DNA from: Coxiellaceae bacterium
GTDB taxonomy: Bacteria; Pseudomonadota; Gammaproteobacteria; Coxiellales; Coxiellaceae
Reading direction: 5' to 3'
Length of the DNA: 64,000 bases
Assembly (NCBI GenBank): GCA_029212925.1
Contig: JARGOB010000011.1
Span: 46,124 to 110,123 of the forward strand
Both the position numbers and the translations under genes were made by a program. The notes below the pieces were generated by a model. The model ran no database searches. It was given only the letters and a program-made list of their open reading frames with translations, and was not told where the DNA came from. Positions 27,125-34,869 of this stretch are shown here, in pieces; the first letter of the stretch is position 1, and every line of letters starts with the position of its first letter.

Positions 27125-28036
27125 TTAGGAAAGCGAAGGTGCACAATAGAGTGCATCCAATTCTGCCGTGGTGCGAATACGCATCCTATCCATTTCAACA
27201 GAAATTTCGATATGGCCTTCTTCAGCCCCACTATCAGGCACAAACTCATATTTTTCTCGGAGCAAATTAAGGTCAGGTGAAGACTCCAGCACATCACATC
27301 GCCTAAGGTAGGCTAACAATCGATAAGTGTGTTTATTCCATGGTAGATAATGGCCACTTCTACCTCCCAGAAAAGTCATCTTGCCCTCTTCTACCTTAAG
27401 CGTACCAGCATAGAATACAGGCTCACTTGCCATTAATGAGGAATGATAGAACTTACAATTTTCTGTAGAGCCCACAAAAAAATCACCTGCTGGACTAATC
27501 ACAAATAACGCTTCACCGCGATCAGTCCTGTGTGAAGTAAAGCTGGCCGTATCAAACAATGATAGCTGAACACCGTCGGTCGTTTTATGTAAAGTATAAA
27601 AAAGTCCTTGCCAAATAATAACACGGTGAAACTCACGCTCATGCTTATTCAATTGCGTTACGCCCTCGTCACGATCTAATACAGCTTGTGGCTCAGGTAA
27701 AAATAACAAACGATCACTCACATATTTCTTAGAGTCTGTCAGTCGAAAGGGTTTAATCCATGGCATATAGTCGGGGCTACGTTTGCGCATAAATGCACGT
27801 ATTTTAAATTGAGACTCGAGGTGTATTTCATCCACACTGTTCGCCATACACATAGCTATGAGCGTTGCCCTTTGCTTGATATCTTTTAAAGATTCATCAC
27901 AATGCTTAATTAATTCAGCCAATGCATCAAATTGCTGATAAATCGTAGGCGCTGCTAAGAAACTCTCAAGTGCTGCTGATGCACCTTCTACTGCTGCTAA
28001 TACAGATAAATCACTCTTTGTTAAGCATGATCTCAT
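27125..28036 (-). CDS. Orphan protein with SGHY-type effector-like domain, last gene of the TOMM cluster
   Basis: A 303-residue protein. The first 80 residues are helical. The second half contains ALFVISPAGDFFVGS, then KFYHSSLMAS, YAGTLKVEEGKM and GGRSGHYLPW: an order (V-D/P-G, HSS, AG, SGHY-P) that I recall from proteins of unknown function in Legionella, plant-associated and other host-linked bacteria. The start at 28036 has a perfect GAGGAG; it lies 27 nt after the ycaO stop on the same strand. It may be cargo unrelated to peptide modification or an added tailoring or targeting factor. Confidence 0.8.
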   Translation of the reverse strand: MRSCLTKSDLSVLAAVEGASAALESFLAAPTIYQQFDALAELIKHCDESLKDIKQRATLIAMCMANSVDEIHLESQFKIRAFMRKRSPDYMPWIKPFRLTDSKKYVSDRLLFLPEPQAVLDRDEGVTQLNKHEREFHRVIIWQGLFYTLHKTTDGVQLSLFDTASFTSHRTDRGEALFVISPAGDFFVGSTENCKFYHSSLMASEPVFYAGTLKVEEGKMTFLGGRSGHYLPWNKHTYRLLAYLRRCDVLESSPDLNLLREKYEFVPDSGAEEGHIEISVEMDRMRIRTTAELDALYCAPSLS

Positions 28037-28063
28037 TCGATACTCCTCTGCACATGACAATTA

Positions 28064-29434
28064 TTATGGATACGGATGAGGATATTGATGCACCACACCA
28101 CCGTAGTCGGAAAAGCGCGGATGCATTAACGGCGGCGCACTCGGCAAACATAATGACAAAGTGTGTGGTGACCATACGCGTACAGCAACTAAGCCTAAAG
28201 CCTTCGCTTCAGGTGTCGTCAGATCAATATACACAATGTCTTTGTTACTGGCTGTAAAGCTATCCAATAAATAGGTATTTTGCTCACCGATAGTACCCCT
28301 CATGTCTTCCGGCAAATCTGATGCACACACCGTAGCAGCACTAAAAAATCGTTGCGCTATGGCATCGTTACCGAGACCTTTCGCATAGAAACTAACGTTT
28401 TCATCTAAATCAAACATTGTATTGGTATCATGCGCTTGTCGCTTATCTGCTTGCAGGTATTTTTGTTTAAATATTTCCATGCGCGCAAAATCAACACCCG
28501 CAATTGCTTCTAATAGTGCTTTATACAACGCAGGCTCAAGCGCCGTGTCTGCTCCCAAGCCAATTGAAATTGCTGGCAATGATCGAGCATGCTTCCTAGT
28601 AATCACACACGCGATACTGAAACCCGCTAAGTCTGGGTTCGGTAACCAATAAAATTGAAAATTAAATGAAGTGGCTTTAGAAAAATACTTATTTATAACC
28701 TTGGTCATCGCTTCAGTTCGGTGGTCCAGCGCAATTTCATAACATGTAGAGTTGCTGTACCAATGCCCCATCACACTATCAATCTGAATTTTTTCTAACA
28801 GTGCTGACCGTATGGCCAGTGGGTAAGTAGTATGCACAGCGGTACCAGTAGTCACAGCGGTATTAATCGATAGCTCACCCAATGAGCGATTAATATTGTA
28901 ACCAACAAACAATAACTGAACCGGGCACCAAATGGATTGGGTAGCGACTAACGATGGCAGTTTAATCCATTGAATCTCTTGGTCAGGCTGAAAAGCCTTA
29001 TAAATAAACCCCTCTCTACGCAACTGCTCGTCACTAAATAATGACAAGTACTCCAGCGGCACTACCGACTCATGTGCATCGATAAGCGCATTGTAGCTGG
29101 TAAAGCGCATAGCATGGTGTTTCACGGCATCACGCATAGCAAGTAATTGACAGTAGCGCTCCACAGACTCCGCTAAATTTTTTATCGTCGCTTCATTGGG
29201 TAAAACGCCAGCACCACCGATATGATAGCCACCTCTACCGGGGTCTTTTTGATTAAGTAAACGGTGAACGCCAGTTAAATACGAACCCATATTAAGCAAC
29301 CTTGGATCTGCACTGTTTTTAGCAATCACACCCAACTCAACAATAAGCCCACAAAGCTTATCCACCATACGGCTTTGCAAAACTTCCGTGTTGTAGCGAC
29401 AACCTGATGGTCGATCTAATCGTTTTACCGTCAT
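28064..29434 (-). CDS. YcaO-type cyclodehydratase of a TOMM RiPP cluster
   Basis: ATP-dependent cyclisation of Cys/Ser/Thr side chains onto the preceding amide to form azolines. The 456-residue protein has the YcaO opening GGAGVLPNEATIKNLAESVERY (acidic ATP/Mg ligands near 88-94), a central AITRK segment, ALLEAIAGVDFARMEIFKQ, and an end in HQYPHPYP, where PHPYP fits the C-terminal PxPxP motif of cyclodehydratases. The start ATG is 2 nt after the stop of the ThiF-like gene, behind GAGGAG. Together with its neighbours it forms the C-D-B set of streptolysin S/microcin B17-like systems. Confidence 0.92.
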   Translation of the reverse strand: MTVKRLDRPSGCRYNTEVLQSRMVDKLCGLIVELGVIAKNSADPRLLNMGSYLTGVHRLLNQKDPGRGGYHIGGAGVLPNEATIKNLAESVERYCQLLAMRDAVKHHAMRFTSYNALIDAHESVVPLEYLSLFSDEQLRREGFIYKAFQPDQEIQWIKLPSLVATQSIWCPVQLLFVGYNINRSLGELSINTAVTTGTAVHTTYPLAIRSALLEKIQIDSVMGHWYSNSTCYEIALDHRTEAMTKVINKYFSKATSFNFQFYWLPNPDLAGFSIACVITRKHARSLPAISIGLGADTALEPALYKALLEAIAGVDFARMEIFKQKYLQADKRQAHDTNTMFDLDENVSFYAKGLGNDAIAQRFFSAATVCASDLPEDMRGTIGEQNTYLLDSFTASNKDIVYIDLTTPEAKALGLVAVRVWSPHTLSLCLPSAPPLMHPRFSDYGGVVHQYPHPYP

Positions 29435-29436
29435 AA

Positions 29437-30471
29437 TCACGGCTCCTCAATCAATGCTTGCAGGTCAAAATACAACTGATTATCATCACGACCAGCAATA
29501 GAACCACACGTCTCGCAACCCGCCAACGGTAACACTTCATTAAACTGAAACTCCATCGTTGGCATGTATATTGACAGCACTTTATTCAAGGTAAACGCCG
29601 ACTGGGTTAAACTGTAATTAATAATATCACTCGCGGCATGCGCAGCTAGTAAACTGGTAACAATATGATGCAACGGTTGTGTTGGCGAAGTCACCAAACC
29701 GGATGCCATTGCTTTTTTATAACGTAGGTAACTCTCTTGCATTTTAATATTCATTAATAATCTTGTTTCAAAACACTGATAACACGGCGGCGCTTTACTC
29801 GAAAACACAGGACCAATAAATAGAAAAGGTCCATCGATAGCGATATTCATCCAAGGTATATTCAAATCAAAACATATTTTATTGAGATACTGACAATGTG
29901 CTGGATTCACCGTTGGTTGCGTAAAAACTATCAGCGAATGGCGCCATGATTCGAACCGCATTAATAACTTTTCGTACTCCAACCCATCATGAAAAGCCGT
30001 TTCATCCATCGTATTCAGGTAAGCATATAACTCGCTATCGCAATACGAAAGTTGAATGGTTTCACAGGATTTTTCTTTTGAAAAAATACGCTCAATCTCA
30101 GCAGAGATCTCATTATGCCCCACCAATACCACAGGCAGCTGTTGAGCTTGCTCATTGCCATAACGATTAATGGTCTTATCAAAATGCGACAAATACAGCT
30201 GCAGTGCACTGCTGGGCTCGTATTCGACGATATCAAGCGACTCTAACGTAGAAACCACGTCATCTACGGCAGCAACATCACATCCTAATTTTACAGCAAT
30301 TTCAATGGCGGAATATTCGCCCGTCAGCAATTGAATCATGGATAACAAATTACTATCTTCATCATCATTCAGCACATGCGATGTAGCACTCCATGCACCA
30401 CTGCGTAACTCAACACAACTTGCACTGTGTGCAATTACGGAATAAAAAGACTTAATTCTAGGGTTTGACAT
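29437..30471 (-). CDS. ThiF-like TOMM cyclodehydratase partner (leader-binding/C protein)
   Basis: A 344-residue partner of YcaO. The N-terminal 85 residues form a winged-helix-like region suitable for leader-peptide binding (the RRE role). Next comes a degenerate E1/ThiF-like Rossmann domain (LPVVLVGHNEISAEI). Two CxxC pairs, CYQC near 230 and CETC near 319, are the structural zinc ligands typical of this family. I choose the ATG at 30471 (MSNPRIKS) with GAGAGC upstream, 25 nt after the SagB-like stop. The family name in databases is TOMM precursor leader peptide-binding or cyclodehydratase ocin-ThiF-like protein. Confidence 0.88.
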   Translation of the reverse strand: MSNPRIKSFYSVIAHSASCVELRSGAWSATSHVLNDDEDSNLLSMIQLLTGEYSAIEIAVKLGCDVAAVDDVVSTLESLDIVEYEPSSALQLYLSHFDKTINRYGNEQAQQLPVVLVGHNEISAEIERIFSKEKSCETIQLSYCDSELYAYLNTMDETAFHDGLEYEKLLMRFESWRHSLIVFTQPTVNPAHCQYLNKICFDLNIPWMNIAIDGPFLFIGPVFSSKAPPCYQCFETRLLMNIKMQESYLRYKKAMASGLVTSPTQPLHHIVTSLLAAHAASDIINYSLTQSAFTLNKVLSIYMPTMEFQFNEVLPLAGCETCGSIAGRDDNQLYFDLQALIEEP

Positions 30472-30496
30472 ATCAGCTCTCAATAAATTTATGCAG

Positions 30497-31417
30497 CTAG
30501 CATCTACCAACTATCACTGCATGCAGAAACGTTTGAAAATTACCATCGAAGTGAAGCACATCATTGACTTCATTTTCAAAAAAACCACCGCAGTCTATAC
30601 TTCCTAACTGTAACGCTGCAGACACTAAATGAATGTTTTGTGATATCGCACCACATTCGTGCAGTAAGTAACGCATACCTCTGCAGCCATACTTTCGCAT
30701 GCTACGCCAAGGTTGCGCGGTTAATAAAAAAATAACACTGGCATTGCTTATAGACTCGCTATCACTCGACTTACCGTACGTATTCAATAGTTGTCGACCG
30801 GTTACCTCATCAGCAAAAACACTCAGCTGATCGCGTACCGAGTGATACTTATAAATACCTGGTGCTAGCCCATCCACATTATTTACATAACAATACAAGC
30901 TAATAGGATACGTGCTGCCAGCACTGGCTACCGTACGCGTGTGAATAATGGCGCGCGCCTCACCATCATCCAGGCTGACGCTTAAATGATCGGTCACTCC
31001 AGCAGCAGCTCGCACTATTACCGCAAAACTGGCAAGGTCAATGCTGCCCTGACTAAAGGTTCTCGTACTGCGGCGATTGTGCAATGCGCCACTCAACGAA
31101 CCATCTAATGGTGCGCTACTGGGTAGATCAATAGCGTTAGTAGCATCGACATCATCGTTACCTGATAACGACACCATGGCGACGCCAGCATCTTCTAAAT
31201 ACATGTCGACAGAACTGCGCGCTTCATCATCATCACGACGACAACGCGAACGCAACAAAAAGTCTTCAGCGATGCGTGTTTTAATATTTTTTTGATCGTG
31301 ATGAGCCGCATGCGTAGTAAAGCCACTCGTCATCGAAGTGATTTTACACTGATAACTATTACCCCAAATAGCAGCATTTACGAGGTTGCCCGTCAGTGAG
31401 CTTTTTTTGTTTGTCAT
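30497..31417 (-). CDS. SagB-type FMN dehydrogenase of the TOMM cluster
   Basis: Oxidises azolines to azoles. The 306-residue nitroreductase-fold protein shows the SagB order: NRRSTRTFS near residue 114, SAGSTYPISLYCYV near 166, GIYKYHSVRDQLSVF, then YGCRGMRYLLHECGAISQN near 240 and a closing GSIDCGGFF...VIVGRC. The N-terminal 100 residues are divergent and rich in acidic and basic clusters. It is directly downstream of the precursor gene. Confidence 0.92.
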   Translation of the reverse strand: MTNKKSSLTGNLVNAAIWGNSYQCKITSMTSGFTTHAAHHDQKNIKTRIAEDFLLRSRCRRDDDEARSSVDMYLEDAGVAMVSLSGNDDVDATNAIDLPSSAPLDGSLSGALHNRRSTRTFSQGSIDLASFAVIVRAAAGVTDHLSVSLDDGEARAIIHTRTVASAGSTYPISLYCYVNNVDGLAPGIYKYHSVRDQLSVFADEVTGRQLLNTYGKSSDSESISNASVIFLLTAQPWRSMRKYGCRGMRYLLHECGAISQNIHLVSAALQLGSIDCGGFFENEVNDVLHFDGNFQTFLHAVIVGRC

Positions 31418-31479
31418 ACTACTTGAACCTTTGTAGATATCAGGCGCTAATGAAATAGCCGCCTGATACCTGTTATAAC

Positions 31480-31653
31480 TTAACGCATTGTAGGCGTAGA
31501 GCTTACTTGTTCGTCATCTTTGGCAGTTTCCTCACGACTCGTACTACAACAAGAGTGCCCACCAAAAGTTGGCGCATTACCCTCTTTCTTCCACAATGAC
31601 CCTGGTAAGTGACTTACCGCAGCCCTATCTTCTTTTTCAGTTTTAATTTTCAT
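31480..31653 (-). CDS. TOMM precursor peptide (57 residues)
   Basis: A short gene at the head of the sagB-thiF-ycaO genes, with AAAGGAAG before its ATG. Leader: MKIKTEKEDRAAVSHLPGSL and on to about residue 32; then FGGHSCCSTSREETAKD and DEQVSSTPTMR. The likely core carries two Cys, five Ser and three Thr after the GG, with the densest run at SCCSTS. The GG could be a leader-cleavage site. The acidic middle of the core is unusual for cytolysin-like TOMMs. Identification rests on size, position and Cys/Ser/Thr content. Confidence 0.8.
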   Translation of the reverse strand: MKIKTEKEDRAAVSHLPGSLWKKEGNAPTFGGHSCCSTSREETAKDDEQVSSTPTMR

Positions 31654-31726
31654 GATGCTTCCTTTAATCAATTAATAAATCGGCAGTTAATCTCATTTAG
31701 TTTAAATGTTCATAAAAACCAGTAAT

Positions 31727-31754
31727 ACAATACCATCAAAAATGCTACTGTCAA
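31727..31754 (-). promoter_or_regulatory. Candidate sigma-70 promoter of the TOMM operon
   Basis: Reading on the minus strand: a perfect TTGACA (31749-31754), a 16-nt spacer and TATTGT (31727-31732), about 73 nt upstream of the precursor ATG. Confidence 0.5.
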
Positions 31755-31885
31755 TCACTTCACAACAACGCCTCTGTCCAAATTGAAAACAACGTGACGG
31801 TGAGTACCGGAATGAACAACCCCGCATTTTCTTTCAGTAGTTGATCAGTTATAATAAGTACATTTTCATGGATGGAAGAATCAAG

Positions 31886-32800
31886 ATGAAAACAATCACA
31901 GCATTACAGCATACGCCTTTGCTGAGCATTATTGATCAAACTAACGATATTATTTTAGTGACCAAAGCCAGCCCAATTGAAGCGCCTGGACCTGAAATCA
32001 TTTATGTTAATGCTGCCTTCACACGATTGACTGGTTATACCGCAGAAGAAACCATCGGCAATACACCACGCATGTTACAAGGCCCAGACACCAGCAAAGA
32101 CACACTCGAAAAAATAAAAAATGCTTTGGAACAAAAATCAGCCTTACAAGTTGAAATACTCAATTACAAAAAATCAGGCGAACCTTATTGGTTAGACTTA
32201 CAAATTGTGCCGCTGCCCAACACTGATGGCAACATTGAATACTTCGCTGCGATACAACGTGATTTAACCCAAAAAAAAGCCATTGAAAAACAAATGCAAC
32301 AATTAGGCTCCATCGATGAACTAACACAGGTGTATAACCGCCGCATGTTTTTTGAAAAAGCCGATTATGAAATCAAACGCATCCAACGTTCCGGCCTGCA
32401 ATTCGGTGTGATGATTCTTGATATCGATGATTTCAAAACCATTAACGATACCGATGGCCATCAAGCAGGTGATGCAGTACTAAGCGAGCTTGCAAAAATA
32501 TTAGTGGATTGTGTACGCGATATCGACACATTGGCACGTTTTGGCGGTGAAGAATTTGCTTTTATCTTGCCTTTAACCGACCAAGAACAAACGCAACAAG
32601 TTGCCAGCAAAGTGATTGAAGCCGTACAAACACATCGCTTCGATTTTAATGGTAAAACTTTCCCTGTCACGGTCAGTATCGGTTGTTCTGTATGCCGTAA
32701 ATCTGATGCTGACATCAATGATGCTATTGCGCGTGCTGATAAAGCACTCGATGATGCCAAAAACGGCGGTAAAAATTGTGTTAAAGCGCAGTTTGAATAA
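31886..32800 (+). CDS. PAS-GGDEF diguanylate cyclase
   Basis: Predicted to make cyclic di-GMP from two GTP. Of 304 residues, the first 125 form a LOV-like PAS domain (IIYVNAAFTRLTGYTAEETIG), where the photoactive-cysteine motif is replaced by GNTPRMLQG, so light sensing through a Cys adduct is not expected. The rest is a GGDEF domain with FGGEEF and an intact inhibitory I-site RDID five residues before it. I use the ATG at 31886, preceded by GGAAGA; upstream starts lack a ribosome site. It is divergent from the TOMM operon. Confidence 0.93.
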   Translation: MKTITALQHTPLLSIIDQTNDIILVTKASPIEAPGPEIIYVNAAFTRLTGYTAEETIGNTPRMLQGPDTSKDTLEKIKNALEQKSALQVEILNYKKSGEPYWLDLQIVPLPNTDGNIEYFAAIQRDLTQKKAIEKQMQQLGSIDELTQVYNRRMFFEKADYEIKRIQRSGLQFGVMILDIDDFKTINDTDGHQAGDAVLSELAKILVDCVRDIDTLARFGGEEFAFILPLTDQEQTQQVASKVIEAVQTHRFDFNGKTFPVTVSIGCSVCRKSDADINDAIARADKALDDAKNGGKNCVKAQFE

Positions 32801-32821
32801 ACTATTGTCGTTGCTCAGTCG

Positions 32822-32968
32822 TACAGTGTAACTGCCATGGTCCAGTAAGGCTGGCAGGGGTACCTTTCGAGTGACGTGTGGTACATGGAAGTAAAGGAAC
32901 ACGAAGACAGGGATGTCTGTTCATGAGAACAGGTATCCCTGCCAGCCTTACGTCGCACTGTTGCAGTT
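32822..32968. repeat. Imperfect inverted-repeat element, copy A
   Basis: Arms GTAAGGCTGGCAGGGGTACC and GGTATCCCTGCCAGCCTTAC face each other around about 80 bp containing GTGTGGTACATGGA, GGAACACGAAGACAGGGATG and TCTGTTCATGAGAA. A related copy with the same inner words is at 34618-34760. Non-coding; lies between the cyclase and lysS. Confidence 0.85.
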
Positions 32969-32984
32969 ATATTTATTACTATTT

Positions 32985-33013
32985 CTGGATCCCGGCTCGG
33001 GGGCCGGGATGAC
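32985..33013. repeat. REP-like palindrome, copy 2
   Basis: Identical in 29 bp to the copy at 21169 (CTGGATCCCGGCTCGGGGGC then CGGGATGAC). It stands just after the inverted-repeat element and 16 bp from the lysS stop. Confidence 0.85.
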
Positions 33014-33028
33014 AAGACAGGGTCAGGA

Positions 33029-34543
33029 TCACTTTACTCGCATTAACGGAAACAGTATAACGTCGCGTATTGAAGCCGAATCAGTAAAGAACATCACCAA
33101 GCGATCGATACCAATGCCTTCACCCGCGGTGGGCGGCAAACCGTATTCCAATGCCGTGATATAGTCCTCATCATAGCTCATCGCTTCATCATCACCATCG
33201 GCGGCAGCTTGCAGCTGTTGACGAAAACGCGCCGCTTGATCTTCAGGGTCATTTAACTCAGAGAAACTGTTAGCTAATTCTTGTCCGCCAGCGTACAACT
33301 CAAAGCGATCGGTAACAAATGGGTTATCATCATTGGCACGTGATAGCGGTGAAACTTCGGCAGGAAACTCAGTAATAAAGGTCGGCTGCTTTAATTCTTT
33401 CTCAGCCACTTCTTCGAATAATTCCATATGGATTTTACCTAAACCCCAGCCTTTTTTAACTTTAACACCATGCGCTTCAGCAATTGCTTTTGCAGAATCA
33501 AAATCATCTAAAGCGCTATCGTCAATATTATTGCCGTAATGACAAATCGCCTCGCGAATCGTCATGCGCGCAAACGGTTTTGATAAATCAATGTCTGTGC
33601 CTTGATAGGTCATTTGCAAACTGCCATTAATGCTTTGACCCAAATCACGGAACATAGCTTCAGTTAAGGCAATGGTATCCTCATACGTGGCATACGCCAT
33701 ATAGAATTCAAGCATGGTGAATTCAGGATTATGGCGCGTTGAAACACCTTCGTTACGGAAATTACGATTAATCTCAAACACACGCTCAATACCACCGACC
33801 ACTAAACGTTTTAAATATAATTCGGGAGCGACACGCAAATACAATTGCATATCCAATGTATTGTGATGGGTAGTAAACGGTCGCGCGGTAGCACCGCCAG
33901 GTTGACTGTGCATCATCGGTGTTTCCACCTCGACAAAACCACGCTCTTCTAAAAAGCGACGAATACCCGACACCACTTGTGAACGCACTTTAAATACATT
34001 GCGGCTCGACTCATTGGTCATTAAATCTAAATAACGCTGACGATAGCGCGCTTCGATATCGCTCAAGCCATGATATTTGTCAGGCAAGGGGCGCAGTGCT
34101 TTAGTCAGGATTGAAATTTGTTTCACCCGCACACTGAGCTCACCGGTTTTGGTTTTAAATAATTCGCCTTGTGCCCAAACGATATCACCCAAATCCCATG
34201 TTTTTACGGTGGCGTAAAACCCATCGGGTATATTATCGCGTGCGACGAACAATTGAATCTGACCAGTCATGTCTTGCAAGTGTATAAAGGTGACCTTACC
34301 CATCGTGCGGCGGGTCATCACGCGGCCGGCGACTGTGACCTGTTTAGCCGCTTGTTCAAGTTGGTCATTATCCATTTCGCCATATTCGCTGTGCAGGTCT
34401 CCTGCTAAGCTATCGCGCTCATAGCCATTCACATAGGCTATGCCCTGCTCACGCATGGTCTTGAGCTTGGCTTTACGCTGCTCAATTTGCTCATTCGCTT
34501 CAGATACTTTCTTTTCTAAATCAACAGGTTCTATGTTACTCAC
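33029..34543 (-). CDS. lysS: Lysyl-tRNA synthetase, class II
   Basis: A 504-residue class IIb synthetase. The N-terminal OB-fold anticodon-binding domain ([20 protein letters not shown], near 68) is followed by the catalytic domain with motif 2 ([20 protein letters not shown], near 260) and motif 3 ([11 protein letters not shown] near the end). The start is GTG at 34543 ([12 protein letters not shown]) behind GGGGAA; the codons before it are not supported. Usually lysS follows prfB; here they are 5 kb apart with accessory genes in between, and lysS is bracketed by inverted-repeat elements on both sides. Confidence 0.97.
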   Translation of the reverse strand: MSNIEPVDLEKKVSEANEQIEQRKAKLKTMREQGIAYVNGYERDSLAGDLHSEYGEMDNDQLEQAAKQVTVAGRVMTRRTMGKVTFIHLQDMTGQIQLFVARDNIPDGFYATVKTWDLGDIVWAQGELFKTKTGELSVRVKQISILTKALRPLPDKYHGLSDIEARYRQRYLDLMTNESSRNVFKVRSQVVSGIRRFLEERGFVEVETPMMHSQPGGATARPFTTHHNTLDMQLYLRVAPELYLKRLVVGGIERVFEINRNFRNEGVSTRHNPEFTMLEFYMAYATYEDTIALTEAMFRDLGQSINGSLQMTYQGTDIDLSKPFARMTIREAICHYGNNIDDSALDDFDSAKAIAEAHGVKVKKGWGLGKIHMELFEEVAEKELKQPTFITEFPAEVSPLSRANDDNPFVTDRFELYAGGQELANSFSELNDPEDQAARFRQQLQAAADGDDEAMSYDEDYITALEYGLPPTAGEGIGIDRLVMFFTDSASIRDVILFPLMRVK

Positions 34544-34617
34544 GCAATTCCCCAATGCCTTGCAAAAGCGCTAATGATACCAGGGGGGGCTCGCAATTTC
34601 CATGAGGTATTGCTGAA

Positions 34618-34760
34618 CTTAACCGCCATAGCAGCAAAGGCTAGCAGGGGTACCTTTCGAGCGGCGTGTGGTACATGGACCGTAAGGGAACACGAAGACA
34701 GGGATGTCTGTTCGTGAGAAAGGTAGCCCCTGCAAGCCTTTGCGGCACTAAGGCAAAGCA
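34618..34760. repeat. Imperfect inverted-repeat element, copy B
   Basis: Arms GCAAAGGCTAGCAGGGGTACC and GGTAGCCCCTGCAAGCCTTTGC flank an interior sharing CTTTCGAG, GTGTGGTACATGGA, GGAACACGAAGACAGGGATG and TCTGTTCGTGAGAA with copy A at 32822. It occupies the gap upstream of lysS together with the palindrome at 34817; no gene is seen in this gap. Confidence 0.85.
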
Positions 34761-34816
34761 GGGTCAGCAATCACCATTGATAATTGATAACATGCTAGAC
34801 TGATTACTGGATCTGA

Positions 34817-34845
34817 CTGGATCCCGGATCGGGGTCCGGGATGAC
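34817..34845. repeat. REP-like palindrome, copy 3
   Basis: CTGGATCCCGGATCGGGGTC then CGGGATGAC: the same palindrome as at 21169 and 32985 with compensating changes in the stem (GAT/GTC for GCT/GCC), so the pairing is kept in part. It lies 25 bp before the acyl-CoA dehydrogenase ATG. Confidence 0.8.
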
Positions 34846-34869
34846 AGCACAAAAGCAAGGAAGCAACCA

